Assembly: GCA_051656125.1 (NCBI GenBank)
Contig: JBOGBH010000052.1
Location: 310,001-374,000 of the forward strand
DNA from: CAMREV01 sp051656125
GTDB taxonomy: Bacteria > Bacillota_I > Bacilli_A > Mycoplasmatales > Mycoplasmoidaceae
Length of the DNA: 64,000 bases
Direction of reading: 5' to 3'
Shown here: in pieces, positions 35,360 to 44,672 of the stretch
Position numbering within the stretch: position 1 is the first letter of the stretch
How the letters are laid out: each line of letters opens with the position of its first letter
Translations under genes and position numbers: made by a program
The notes under the pieces: generated by a model
Told to the model about the DNA's origin: nothing
The model's input: the letters and a program-made list of their open reading frames with translations, nothing else
Databases searched by the model: none

Positions 35360-35734
35360 CTATTTACTTTCTATTTTCTTATTAGCAACTGTTTTTCTTG
35401 GACCTTTTCTAGTTCTAGCATTAGTCTTAGTTCTTTGACCCCTTACAGGCAAACCTTTTCTATGTCTAATTCCTCTATAAGAACCAATTTCCATTAATCT
35501 TTTAATGTCCATTGCTTTGTTTCTTCTTAAATCACCTTCAATAACAAAAGCACTAATATGCTTTCTTATTAAACTTAGTTCATCATCTGATAAATCAGCT
35601 ACTCTTTTATCTAAATCTATTTTACATTCGTTTAGAATTTTTGTACTTAAAGATTTTCCAATACCATAAATATATGTTAATGATATTACAACTCTTTTAT
35701 TATTAGGTATGTCTACCCCTAATATACGTGCCAT
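35360..35734 (-). CDS. rpsM: Ribosomal protein S13
   Basis: S13, 124 residues, sits at the head of the 30S subunit and contacts the P-site tRNA. It begins MARILGVDIPNNKRVV, holds the helix-two-turn-helix YIYGIGKSLS and ends in the basic RTKTNARTRKGPRKT tail. Length is normal. No TGA codon is needed. It follows rpmJ by nine bases. Confidence 0.98.
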   Translation of the reverse strand: MARILGVDIPNNKRVVISLTYIYGIGKSLSTKILNECKIDLDKRVADLSDDELSLIRKHISAFVIEGDLRRNKAMDIKRLMEIGSYRGIRHRKGLPVRGQRTKTNARTRKGPRKTVANKKIESK

Positions 35735-35743
35735 ATTTTCTCC

Positions 35744-35857
35744 TTATCCTTGTCTTTGTTTATGTTTAGGAGTCTTACAAATAACTTGTATTCTACCTTT
35801 TCTTTTTATTAATTTGCAATCTTTGCAAATTGGTTTAACAGATGCTCTTACTTTCAT
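35744..35857 (-). CDS. rpmJ: Ribosomal protein L36
   Basis: L36, 37 residues, is the smallest 50S protein. It has the C-C-C-H zinc site (CKDCK, VICKTPKHKQ). It starts MKVRASVKPICKDC and ends KQRQG, as in the family. It lies between infA and rpsM, eight and nine bases away. It is too short for usual ORF cut-offs but certain from sequence and place. Confidence 0.97.
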   Translation of the reverse strand: MKVRASVKPICKDCKLIKRKGRIQVICKTPKHKQRQG

Positions 35858-35865
35858 TTTATCTC

Positions 35866-36090
35866 CTAAGAAATTCTATATACTATTCGGCCACGTGTTA
35901 AGTCATAAGGACTTAACTCAACTTCTACAGTATCACCTTTTAAAATTTGAATTCTGTGAATACGAATTTTACCAGATACGTTTGCCATAACACTGATACC
36001 ATTTTCTAGTAGGACATTAAATTGTCCGCCTTGTAAAACATCAGTTATAGAACCTTTCATTTTTATTTTTTGCTCTTTTTCAACATTCAC
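35866..36090 (-). CDS. infA: Translation initiation factor IF-1
   Basis: IF-1, 74 residues, is a single OB-fold that blocks the A site during initiation. GGQFNVLLENG, SGKIRIHRIQILKGD and SPYDLTRGRIVYR are the family blocks. The start is GTG at 36090 with AAGGA nine bases upstream, and the N-terminus KEQKIKMKGSITDVL aligns with other IF-1 proteins. The internal ATG at codon 11 would cut the first strand. It starts five bases after the map stop. Confidence 0.95.
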   Translation of the reverse strand: MNVEKEQKIKMKGSITDVLQGGQFNVLLENGISVMANVSGKIRIHRIQILKGDTVEVELSPYDLTRGRIVYRIS

Positions 36091-36095
36091 TATTG

Positions 36096-36854
36096 TTATT
36101 CCTTTTCTTCATCTTTAGTTAATATTTCATAACCATTTTTTGTAACTAAGATCATGTGCTCTCAATGACATGTTAGTTTTTTATTTTTTGATCTAACCGA
36201 TCACTTATCTTTTTTATCAATGTAGTAGTCACTTGAACCGCTCATAATCATTGGTTCTAAACAAACAATCATTCCTTCTCTTAAAGTGGGGCCAGAATTT
36301 CTGACCCCATAATTTAAGATAATTGGATCTTCATGTAATTTAATGCCACAACCATGGCCACCAAAATCCTGTAGTATATAATATCCTTCATTTTCTACAT
36401 AAGTTTGAATGGCATTTGATATGTCGCCAATTTTATTTCCTGGTTTAATTTGATTTATACCTTCTAATAAAGACTGATAACATACTTTACTTATTTTTTC
36501 TGCTTCTTCATTTTCTCCAATGATCAATGTGAAAGCTGAATCACAAACATAATTATTGTATGTTACTCCAATGTCTAATGAAAGCATATCACCTTTTTTA
36601 AGAATATATTCAGATGGGACTCCATGAATGACTACATCATTCACTGATAAACATATGTTGCCTTTGAAACCATGATAATCTTTGAAGGTACAAATAGCAC
36701 CCTTTGACTCAATTATTTCTTTAGCAAACTCATCAATTTGATTTAAAGAAATTCCTTCTTTAATATATTTGATAAGTTCTTTTTTAGTGTGCTTTCAAAT
36801 ATCACATGCTTTTTTGATATTAGTAATATCAAATTCTGATTTTATATAGATCAT
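36096..36854 (-). CDS. map: Methionine aminopeptidase type I
   Basis: A 252-residue metalloprotease that removes N-terminal Met from new proteins. Metal ligands are visible in LSLDIGVTYNNYVCDSAFT (two Asp), GHGCGIKLHEDP (His) and CLEPM (Glu), with a last Glu near the C-terminus. VIHGVPS forms part of the active site. TGA codons are Trp. ATG 36854 starts MIYIKSEFDI. It sits between adk and infA, the common Gram-positive order. Confidence 0.96.
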
Positions 36855-36863
36855 TTATCCTTC

Positions 36864-37505
36864 TTAAAAAAAGATTCTCTTTTCAATATTTTTTACAACT
36901 TCTTCTGATTCCATTCCTGAATCCATTTCAAATAAACATTCTTTATTTTTATAAAAATCTACTAAAGGAAATGTTGATTCATAATAAGTTTTTAATCTAT
37001 TTTTAATCGTTTCTGGATTATCATCAGATCTTTTAACTAGTTTTGTTTTATCTATGTCACATATTCCTTTTTCTTTTGGTGGCATAAAATGTTCATTGTA
37101 AATTTTGTTACAAGTAGGGCAAGTCATTCTTCCAGAAATTCTTTTTATAACAATATCATCAGATATTTTTAAATATATTGCATAATCGACTTTAAAAAAT
37201 GTGTCTAAAAATTTTGCTTGCTCAACATTTCTAGGATAACCATCTAAAATAATATTTTTATCATTGTCAATATTTTTTAGTTTATTTTTCAATAATTCAT
37301 TAGTTATTTCATCTGGAACTAAATCACCTTTTTCAAGATATGAATTTATTTTTTCAGAAAGCGGGCCTTTGTTGCTTAATTCTTCTCTAAAAATTTCACC
37401 TGTAGATAGATGCAAAATATCATGTTTTTTTACTAATTTTTCAGCAACAGTTCCTTTACCTGAACCTGGTGCTCCTAAAATAATCATTTTTAAATTTTTA
37501 ATCAT
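36864..37505 (-). CDS. adk: Adenylate kinase
   Basis: A 213-residue enzyme that interconverts ATP, ADP and AMP. The P-loop GAPGSGKGT begins near residue 11, AMP-binding STGEIFREE and DGYPRN follow, and the long LID contains CPTC plus a later Cys and Asp, a C-C-C-D zinc site as in Gram-positive enzymes. Start MIKNLK at ATG 37505 has AAGGA upstream. It lies between secY and map. Confidence 0.97.
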   Translation of the reverse strand: MIKNLKMIILGAPGSGKGTVAEKLVKKHDILHLSTGEIFREELSNKGPLSEKINSYLEKGDLVPDEITNELLKNKLKNIDNDKNIILDGYPRNVEQAKFLDTFFKVDYAIYLKISDDIVIKRISGRMTCPTCNKIYNEHFMPPKEKGICDIDKTKLVKRSDDNPETIKNRLKTYYESTFPLVDFYKNKECLFEMDSGMESEEVVKNIEKRIFF

Positions 37506-37514
37506 ATAAATTCC

Positions 37515-38897
37515 TTATCATAAATGTGAAATAGTTGAATCATCTTCATTTTGTGAATCAATATATTTTTGTTCGATACTTTTTTTACTTTTTGAATATG
37601 AGTAATTAGTTTCAGCACTACATAATGCTTGTCAGAAATCTAATGATCCAGAAACAATAATAATAATACCTGTTCCACCAATGGCAAGTCCACTTGGTAA
37701 ACCTGTTGTTATGGATAGAATATATGGTATTGCAGCAATCAATGCAAGAAATGGTGCACCAATACAATTTATTCTAATAAGAACTCTTGAAATATATCTT
37801 TCTGTAGTTAGTCCTGCTTTAACACCTGGAATATATTTTCCACTCTTTTTAAAATTCTCTGATATTTGTTCAGGATTTAACTGAATATATGAGTAAAAAA
37901 ATGAGAATAATAAAATAAGAATTACATATAGTGATAAACCTGTTCAAGAAGTTAAACTAAAGAAATCATTAATAACTTGAGAGACATCTTGGGAAACAAA
38001 TTCAGCAACTGTTGAAGGAATCGACATTATTGAAGATGCAAATATAACAGGTATAACACCAGCAGCATTTACTTTAATTGGTAAATAAGCTAAATCTTCT
38101 GAAGATGTAGTTAGTGCTTGTCCAATTTGTTGTATAGGTATTTTTCTAATTGAATTATAGATAAATACTACTCCAAGCAATAGAATAATAAATAATAATA
38201 TGTATCCAATAAATGATAAATATCCAAGCAGAACTTGGTTAGGTGAAACCCCTTCAGTTTGAACTAATACAAAAAATACATTTTGAAAGTTAGGAATTAA
38301 TGAAGAAAGGATACCTGACATTATTAATAGAGATATTCCATTACCAATACCTTTTTTAGTTATAATATCAGCAATAAATAATGATATTAATGAACCAGCA
38401 ACAAAACCAATTAACATTTTTAATACTGTGTATCATTGTAATGAAGTCAAAGTAGTTTGGCCATCAATCTCAAATCTTCCAGTAGAAATACTTAAACTTA
38501 AAATTGCATAACCTTGAGCTAGTGAAAAAAAGACAGTTAAAATTCTATTAATAATTTCAATCTTTCTTCTACCCTTCTCACCACTTTTAGCTAGTCTTGC
38601 TAATGGCTTAATTATATCTGATGATAATAATTGAATAATAATTTGAGCAGTAATATAGGGGGATATACCAACAGAAAATATTGATAGTTGTGAAGCGCCA
38701 CCACCACCTAATAAATTCATAATATCTAATAAAGTATTTCCTTCAGTTTGAGAATCCTCAATAATTTTCACTCCTGGCATTGCAATTAGAGCACCAAATC
38801 TAAAAAAAATTAATAGTGATAATGTTGCAACTAATCCTATTCAAACTTTTTTACTTGTAAATACTTTTTTTGATTCCCTAAAAAAATTGCTATTCAT
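37515..38897 (-). CDS. secY: Protein translocase subunit SecY
   Basis: The 460-residue channel subunit of the Sec translocon, with about ten membrane helices. GVSPNQVLLG, the IADIITKKGIGNGISLLI loop, PIQQIG and VNAAGVIPVIFASSIM are conserved SecY blocks. Several TGA codons are Trp. The last codons before TAA are Leu-Trp. ATG 38897 directly follows the rplO stop, with no gap. In this cell it would insert both the lipoprotein PotD and membrane transporters. Confidence 0.96.
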
Positions 38898-39341
38898 TTA
38901 TATAACCTTGAAAGTACTTTTGCTTTTTTCTAAAGAAAGAATTGCTCCTTTTGAAAATTTGTTCGCTTCAATTTTAATTGAATCTTTTAACTCAGTGTTA
39001 CCAATAATTTTTAGTGGTAAATTATTGTTTTGAATGATTCTTTTTTCAATTAATATTTCTTTCGAAACAGTTTTCAATTTTAGATCAATTATTTGTTTTA
39101 ATGAAATGACATTGTAGTTATTTTTAAAATCATAGTTGTTAAATCCAACTTTAGGTATTCTTCTATATAAAGGAGTTTGTCCACCTTCAAATCCAATTCT
39201 TACCATACCAGATTTTCTAGCTTTTTGACCTTTAGTACCTCTAGTAGAAGTTTTACCCATACCAGATCCAATACCTCTACCAACCCTTTTAGGTTTATGA
39301 TTTCTTGAACCTTCTACATATTCCATTTTTTCTAATTTCAT
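38898..39341 (-). CDS. rplO: Ribosomal protein L15
   Basis: L15, 147 residues. The Gly-rich N-terminal RNA-binding extension (RVGRGIGSGMGKTSTRGTKG) and the GGQTPLYRRIPKVGF block are diagnostic. The C-terminal domain is less conserved. ATG 39341 begins MKLEKMEYVEG. It follows rpsE, with rpmD (L30) absent between them, as in other mycoplasmas. Its stop abuts the secY start. Confidence 0.97.
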   Translation of the reverse strand: MKLEKMEYVEGSRNHKPKRVGRGIGSGMGKTSTRGTKGQKARKSGMVRIGFEGGQTPLYRRIPKVGFNNYDFKNNYNVISLKQIIDLKLKTVSKEILIEKRIIQNNNLPLKIIGNTELKDSIKIEANKFSKGAILSLEKSKSTFKVI

Positions 39342-39364
39342 TTTTGTTCCTTAATTAATATTAA

Positions 39365-40687
39365 TTATAAATTTTTAATATCTTTATCTCTTAGTGAAGC
39401 TACTTCTCTAGGAGTTTTTTGATTTTCAAGACCATTTAGAGTAGCTAGTACCATATTTAGACTTGTATTTTTTCCTAAATTCTTAGAATAAGCATCTTTG
39501 TAACCAGCCATTTCTAAAAGAACACGAATAGGTCCACCAGCAATAATACCAGTACCTTCAGGAGCTGGTTTTAATAAAACTTTACCAGCACCTTTTCTAC
39601 CAATAACTTCATGGAATAAACTACCATTTTTATTCATTTTAACTTTTACCATATTGTTCTTAGCGTCTTTTAATGCTTTTCTAATTGCGATTGGAACTTC
39701 AATAGATTTTCCTGTTCCATATCCGACCATACCATTTTTGTCACCAATAATAACTAAAGCAGAGAATCTCATGTTTCTACCACCTTTAGTTGTTTTAGAT
39801 ATTCTTTTTATTCTAACAACTTTTTCATGGTATCCAGTGAAACTTTGTTTTGGTATATTTTTAGAATTCCCTTTTGGCCCGTTTTTCTTAAAGTTGCCTT
39901 TTTTGAAATCTTTTTTAGGAAAAGATTTTTCAGAATCATTTCCTTCAATATTATTTCTTTGTTGAAATTCTTTATGAGGTTTTTCAGTAGCTAGCTTTTG
40001 CTGGAACTCTTTTTTTGGTTCTTCAGCTATTGGTTTAGCTTCGAATACTTTTTTTGGTTCTTCAGCTATTGGTTTAGTTTCAGCTACTTTTTTAGGTTCT
40101 TCAACTATTGGTTTAGTTTCAGCTACTTTTTTAGGTTCTTCAACTATTGGTTTAGTTTCAACTACTTTTTTAGGTTCTTCCATTTTTTGAGAAGCTACTG
40201 AATTATTTGAAAAATCTATTTTCTCTTTTGCATCTAATTCAATTAGATCACTATCATTTGGACTATCTATTGTGTTAGCAATTTTTGATAGTTCTTTAAT
40301 TTTTTGAGAGTAAATTTCTGACTTGATATCTTCTTCAGTTGGTTCTTTTACAATTTTAGCTTTTTCTTGCTCTTCTTTTTTTCTAAGTAAAGCTTCTTTT
40401 TCCCTAATTTTTTCTAGCTCTTTTTCTTTATTCTCTTCTATAGCTTCTATTTTTTTAACTTTTTCAAGTTCGATAGTTTGTTTTTCTTTAACTCTGCTAA
40501 TAGATTCTTTCGTTAGAGGTTTATCTGAGATATTAACTCTTGATTTAACATCATCTCATTCTTTGAATACAACTTCTTGATTGATTAATTCTGCTAATTT
40601 TTGAGCTTGATCTTCTAAGACATTAATGTCTTCTTTTACATTCAGAATATCTTTTTCTGATGTCGATTGTTTTTTGTTTTCACTCAT
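39365..40687 (-). CDS. rpsE: Ribosomal protein S5 with a ~280-residue N-terminal extension
   Basis: The last 150 residues are ordinary S5: HEKVVRIKRISKTTKGGR, SALVIIGDKNGMVGYGTGK and PEGTGIIAGGPIRVLLEMAG. Before them lies an extension absent from typical S5 (total 440 residues against about 165-220). Residues 1-165 are a charged Lys/Glu helix, then six 13-residue Pro/Lys repeats (EEPKKVAETKPIV type), then a Lys/Gly/Asn-rich linker. I followed the frame from ATG 40687 to the first repeat codon by codon. It is open, with one TGA (40556) as Trp. A long tail on the solvent side of 30S is plausible. Its role is unknown. Confidence 0.9.
39947..40180 (-). repeat. Six 39-base repeats in rpsE
   Basis: Six tandem 39-base units encode 13-residue Pro/Lys/Glu repeats. 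The first four are close (EEPKKVVETKPIV, EEPKKVAETKPIV, EEPKKVAETKPIA, EEPKKVFEAKPIA) and the last two diverged. Exact copies of TTTTTTAGGTTCTTC recur every 39 bases. Confidence 0.9.
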
Positions 40688-40730
40688 TTTATTTTTTCCT
40701 TGTTTTAAAATTTAATTAATATTAAATTTA

Positions 40731-41552
40731 TTAATTTTCACCTTCAGAATCTTCATTAACAAATTCTTCAATTAAGTCTTCGTGACCATCTATTTGATCA
40801 TGACTACTTGTTTCATTATTTAAACCAACAAAAGGGTCTTCAAGTTCTTTCTTTTGTTTATTTAAACTTTCAATATCCATGTTTAGATTGATATCATATT
40901 TTGAAGCTTGTTCAAGTCTTTTCTTCAACTCATCATATCTTTCTTTTGTAGCTTCAGCTTGTGATCTATGTAAACTTGCAAGTTCAGAAGTTCTTTTTGC
41001 AGTTTCTTGAGCGATTTTTGCTTCTTCATCTTTTTTAGCAGCATGTAATTCCTCAAGCTCTGATTCAAATGCTGCTTTAGCAGTTTCTGATTTAACTTTT
41101 GAAAGTTGTGCTTTAATAACAAATTGTTTAGCATGTACTAATGAATTGTTAGCTACTTCAGATATTTCAACAGCTTTCTTTCTTGCACTATCTGATTCTT
41201 CTTGAGCTAAAGAACAGTCTTCAATTTTTCTAGCATATCTTTCTTTTGAAAGAGCAATTTTTTTAATTAAACTTTCAAGATCAGCTTCTTCCTTTTGTAA
41301 TTGAACAAAAAGCTCATCTCTAACTAAAATTTCTTTTTCTAAAATAATTGTTTTTGTTTCAGCTATTTCAGTTACTGCTTTTGCTTCTTTAATTAATCTA
41401 GTTGCCTTTTCTACTTCATCTCTTGCAATGATATCAAGCTTTCTAGTCTCTTCTTCTAATTCAAGAGCTTTAATACTTTTTTCTTTAAGATCTGGAGTTA
41501 AAGAAATTCCATAAGCATCTAATTCATCTATTTTTCTTTGAAAGTCATTCAT
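40731..41552 (-). CDS. 273-residue coiled-coil protein inside the ribosomal operon
   Basis: A highly charged, Ala/Glu/Lys-rich protein that looks helical over residues 1-220 with heptad-like Leu/Ile/Ala spacing. A short acidic tail rich in Asp, Glu, Ser and Asn follows. There is no signal peptide, membrane helix or Trp. I do not recognise a family. It lies between rplR and rpsE, which are normally adjacent, with 43- and 22-base gaps and the same direction. Expression with ribosomal proteins is therefore expected. ATG 41552 follows AAAGGGG at a slightly long spacing. It may be a structural protein that is produced in ribosome-like amounts. That is inference. Confidence 0.85.
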   Translation of the reverse strand: MNDFQRKIDELDAYGISLTPDLKEKSIKALELEEETRKLDIIARDEVEKATRLIKEAKAVTEIAETKTIILEKEILVRDELFVQLQKEEADLESLIKKIALSKERYARKIEDCSLAQEESDSARKKAVEISEVANNSLVHAKQFVIKAQLSKVKSETAKAAFESELEELHAAKKDEEAKIAQETAKRTSELASLHRSQAEATKERYDELKKRLEQASKYDINLNMDIESLNKQKKELEDPFVGLNNETSSHDQIDGHEDLIEEFVNEDSEGEN

Positions 41553-41574
41553 AATATTTTTCCCCTTTTATTTA

Positions 41575-41934
41575 TTAAAACACTAACCCATTTTTTCTTG
41601 CACTATCAGCAAGGGTTTGGACTCTGCCATGGTATTTAGAACCACCTCTATCAAAATTTATTTCCTTAATATTTTTTTTAAGAGCTTTTTTAGCAATATC
41701 TTCACCAACTTTTGATGAGTTTTCTTTGTTACCGTTCTTTAAACCTAATTGTAATGAAGAACTTGAAACAACAGTAACATTTTTATTATCATCAATTAAC
41801 TGTGCATAAATATGTCCATTTGTTTTAGTAACTAAAAGTCTGTGTAAACCATTATCAATTCTTTTAAATTTTCTAGCAATTTTTAAATGTCTATTTTTTC
41901 TATTTTCTTTTTTATTTAAACTTAATCTTTTCAT
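41575..41934 (-). CDS. rplR: Ribosomal protein L18
   Basis: L18, 119 residues, binds 5S rRNA in the central protuberance. RLLVTKTNGHIYAQLIDD, GEDIAKKALKKNI and FDRGGSKYHGRVQTLADSARKNGL are the typical blocks. Normal length, starts MKRLSLNKKENR. It follows rplF by 13 bases and precedes the inserted coiled-coil gene. Confidence 0.97.
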   Translation of the reverse strand: MKRLSLNKKENRKNRHLKIARKFKRIDNGLHRLLVTKTNGHIYAQLIDDNKNVTVVSSSSLQLGLKNGNKENSSKVGEDIAKKALKKNIKEINFDRGGSKYHGRVQTLADSARKNGLVF

Positions 41935-41947
41935 ATTTAACTAGTTC

Positions 41948-42499
41948 CTATTTCTTCCCACCGTCAGCAGTTTTACCAACTTTTCTAATAATGTGTTCAT
42001 CATGATACATCACACCTTTTCCTTTATAAGGTTCAGGTGGTCTTTTACTTCTTATAATAGAAGCAAATTCACCGACAACAGTTTTATTAGAACCAAAAAT
42101 TTCTATTTCTGTGGGAGTTATGCAAGTAACTTTAATATCTTTAGGTATTTCTAATTTAATATTGTGAGAATGTCCTAAATATAATTCTAGATAATTACCA
42201 GAGATAGCAGCTTTATAACCAACACCAATTATTTTTAATTTTTTTGAATGTCCTTTACTTACACCAATTATTGCATTATTAATATTTGAGTTTGTAGTTC
42301 CATGAATCATTTTAGTAAATTTTTCTTCATTGTTTCTTTTAATAATAACTTGATTATCATTTAAAGAAAAATTAAGTAAATTGCTATGAGGATTTAATTC
42401 AATCACTCCATGTGTTCCTGAAATTTTCATGCTATCTTTTTCTAAACTGATTGAAACACCAGCTGGTATTTCTAATACTCTATTACCAATACGTGACAT
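41948..42499 (-). CDS. rplF: Ribosomal protein L6
   Basis: L6, 183 residues, has two related domains near the sarcin-ricin loop. It opens MSRIGNRVLEIPAGVSISL, with GVGYKAAISGNYLELYLGHSH in the middle and RPPEPYKGKGVMYHDEHIIRK at the C-terminus. ATG 42499 lies behind AAAAGGAG. It sits between rpsH and rplR in the usual order. Confidence 0.98.
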   Translation of the reverse strand: MSRIGNRVLEIPAGVSISLEKDSMKISGTHGVIELNPHSNLLNFSLNDNQVIIKRNNEEKFTKMIHGTTNSNINNAIIGVSKGHSKKLKIIGVGYKAAISGNYLELYLGHSHNIKLEIPKDIKVTCITPTEIEIFGSNKTVVGEFASIIRSKRPPEPYKGKGVMYHDEHIIRKVGKTADGGKK

Positions 42500-42520
42500 T
42501 ATTTTTCTCCTTTTATTAAA

Positions 42521-42916
42521 TTATCATACATAAGCGATGACTTCACCACCTAAGTTATTTTTTCTTGCATTTTTGTCAGTCATTATTCCCTGACTTGTTG
42601 AGATGATAGCTATACCTAAACCATTTAAAACAGTTGGTAATTTACTAACCTCACTATATATTCTTAAACCAGGTTTAGATATTTGTCTAACTCCTGATAT
42701 TGATGAAACATTACCTTTATATTTTAATGTTATAAGAGTATAAGGGATTTTTTTTGCATCTACTTTTTCTTCGTAATTTTCAATGTATCCTTCTTCTTTA
42801 AGGATTTTTAATAAATTACTAGTTAATTTTGATTTCTTAGATTGAATTTTAACTTTTTTTGATTTTGTTCCCATTCTAATTCTAACTAGTAAATCTGATA
42901 TTGGATCTATGTACAT
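42521..42916 (-). CDS. rpsH: Ribosomal protein S8
   Basis: S8, 131 residues, binds helix 21 of 16S rRNA. It opens with DPISDLLVRIRMGTK, has RQISKPGLRIY, and ends in GGEVIAYVW, where the final Trp is encoded by TGA directly before TAA. The standard code would lose that residue. ATG 42916 lies behind a strong AGGAGGAA. It sits between rpsN and rplF. Confidence 0.97.
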
Positions 42917-42929
42917 AAATTATTCCTCC

Positions 42930-43115
42930 TTATCAAGAAGCCTTTCTTACTCCTGGAATAGAACCTTTGTAAGCTAAGTCTCTAAAGCAAAGACGGCAAA
43001 TTCCAAATTTTCTATTAACAGCTCTTGGTCTACCACATTTTTCACATCTAGTATAATTTCTAACGCCAAATTTTTGGTGTTTTTTCTGTTTTTCAATTAA
43101 TGATTTTTTTGCCAT
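42930..43115 (-). CDS. rpsN: Ribosomal protein S14 type Z
   Basis: The 61-residue zinc-binding form of S14, with CEKCGRP and CRLC pairs. It ends SIPGVRKASW, the canonical C-terminus, in which the last Trp is TGA before TAA. ATG 43115 has AAAGGAG within the end of rplE, three bases upstream of the gap. It sits between rplE and rpsH. Confidence 0.97.
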
Positions 43116-43118
43116 AAA

Positions 43119-43670
43119 TTACTTTTCTCCTTTACTTTTTACAAATGGTATTCCTAAATGTTTTAATAATGCAAATGCATCTTCATTTTTATTAGATGAA
43201 GTAACAATTGTTATATCAAAACCTCTAATTCTTTTAACATCATCAAAATTTACTTCTGGGAAAATAATTTGTTCTTTTATACCCATAGTAAAGTTCCCTC
43301 TACCATCAAATGATTTTGTTGATATTCCTCTAAAGTCTCTAATCCTTGGAATTGCTATAAAAATTAATTTATCTAAGAAATTTCACATTTGATCATTTCT
43401 TAAAGTAACTTTGACACCAATTTCTTGACCTTCTCTTAGTTTATAAGTTGCTAAAGATTTTTTTGCCTTTGTTTTAATAGGTTTTTGTCCAGTTATTACA
43501 CTTATTTCATTATAAACAGAATCAATGTTTTTACTATCTTGAGTTGCATCACCAACACCAGCATTAATAACAATCTTTTCTATTCTAGGAACTTGCATAA
43601 CTGATTTGTATGAAAATTCTTTCATTAAAGCAGGAGCTATTTCCTTTTTGTATCTATCTTTTAATAACAT
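43119..43670 (-). CDS. rplE: Ribosomal protein L5
   Basis: L5, 183 residues, binds 5S rRNA and contacts P-site tRNA. VPRIEKIVINAGVGDA, ITGQKPIKTKAKKS, IPRIRDFRGI and FDITIVTSS are diagnostic. TGA at 43383 is Trp and joins two frame parts. ATG 43670 begins MLLKDRYKKE. It lies between rplX and rpsN. Confidence 0.97.
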
Positions 43671-43678
43671 AATACCTT

Positions 43679-44002
43679 CTATTTACTCACAATTTCTAAG
43701 TTAGTTTTTTTTGAAATTCTAACTTTCTTATTGTCTTTATTTAAACCATATTTAACTTTTGTAGTATTACCTTTTCCTTTTGGATCTAGTAATGCTAACT
43801 TAGATAATGGAAGTGGTTTGTTGACTTCAATTATTCCACCATCTTGATTTTCTTGACTTGGTTTTTGATGTTTTTTAACCATGTTTACTTTTTCTACAAA
43901 AGCAGAGTCATTTTTGTTATCGATTTTTAAAATTATTCCTTCTAAACCTCTATGCTTACCAGATATAACTCTAACTTTATCGCCTTTTTTTAATCTTTTC
44001 AT
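43679..44002 (-). CDS. rplX: Ribosomal protein L24
   Basis: L24, 107 residues, initiates 50S assembly. It starts MKRLKKGDKVRVISGKHRG, the KOW motif, and has NMVKKHQKPSQENQDGGI in the middle. Length is normal. It is 13 bases after rplN and eight bases before rplE. Confidence 0.97.
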   Translation of the reverse strand: MKRLKKGDKVRVISGKHRGLEGIILKIDNKNDSAFVEKVNMVKKHQKPSQENQDGGIIEVNKPLPLSKLALLDPKGKGNTTKVKYGLNKDNKKVRISKKTNLEIVSK

Positions 44003-44015
44003 AGTGACTCCTCTC

Positions 44016-44384
44016 TTATAAAACTTCAGGAGCTAAAGAAACGATTTTAGGAAAACCTTTATCTCTTAATTCTCTAGCAACCGGGCCAAATATTCTTGAA
44101 CCTCTTGGTGTTTTGTCATCTTTAATGATAACACATGCATTTTCATCAAAACTTAAGTAAACACCACTACCTCGTCTAATTGATTTTTTCGTTCTTACTA
44201 CAACAGCTTTAAAAACTTGACCTTTTTTAACGTTACCGTTTGGTTGACATTTTTTAACTGAAACAACAACAATATCACCAATTGATGCATATCTTCTTTT
44301 AGATCCACCTAAAACTTTAATAACTCCTACTTCTTTAGCACCAGTATTATCAGCTACAGCTAATCTTGACATAAATTGAACCAT
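44016..44384 (-). CDS. rplN: Ribosomal protein L14
   Basis: L14, 122 residues, lies at the subunit interface. SRLAVADNTGAKEVGVIKVLGG at the start, RRGSGVYLSFDENACVI in the core and ARELRDKGFPKIVSLAPEVL at the end match the family. The first ATG (44384, MVQFMSR) is chosen because L14 normally has four residues before this point. It lies between rpsQ and rplX. Confidence 0.98.
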   Translation of the reverse strand: MVQFMSRLAVADNTGAKEVGVIKVLGGSKRRYASIGDIVVVSVKKCQPNGNVKKGQVFKAVVVRTKKSIRRGSGVYLSFDENACVIIKDDKTPRGSRIFGPVARELRDKGFPKIVSLAPEVL

Positions 44385-44406
44385 AATATATTCTCCTTAA
44401 TTTAGC

Positions 44407-44667
44407 TTATTTAGCTTTTTCTACTATTTTGTAAAGTCTTCATCTTTTAGTTTTACTTAAAGGTCTAGTCTCTACAATTTTTACTTTATCACCAATTTTA
44501 CAAACTTCTTTTTCATCATGCGCATGATATTTTTTGTGAGTAATAACAAGCTTGTGGTATAGTTTATGTTTACTTCTTGTTTCAACATTTACCACAATTG
44601 TTTTAGACATTTTATCAGATACAACAATACCTGAAAGTATCTTTTTATTAATAACTGTTGGTTGCAT
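44407..44667 (-). CDS. rpsQ: Ribosomal protein S17
   Basis: S17, 86 residues, an OB-fold protein that binds 16S rRNA early in assembly. LSGIVVSDKMSKTIVV and GDKVKIVETRPLSKTKRW are conserved. The Trp in the last motif is TGA at 44440. ATG 44667 follows AGAGGAG located in the end of rpmC. It lies five bases after rpmC. Confidence 0.96.
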
Positions 44668-44672
44668 AGATA

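Noticed and set aside
40188..40687. A separate gene upstream of rpsE for the charged region
   Set aside because: The frame is continuous into S5 with only one TGA (Trp) and no internal stop, so it is an N-terminal extension.
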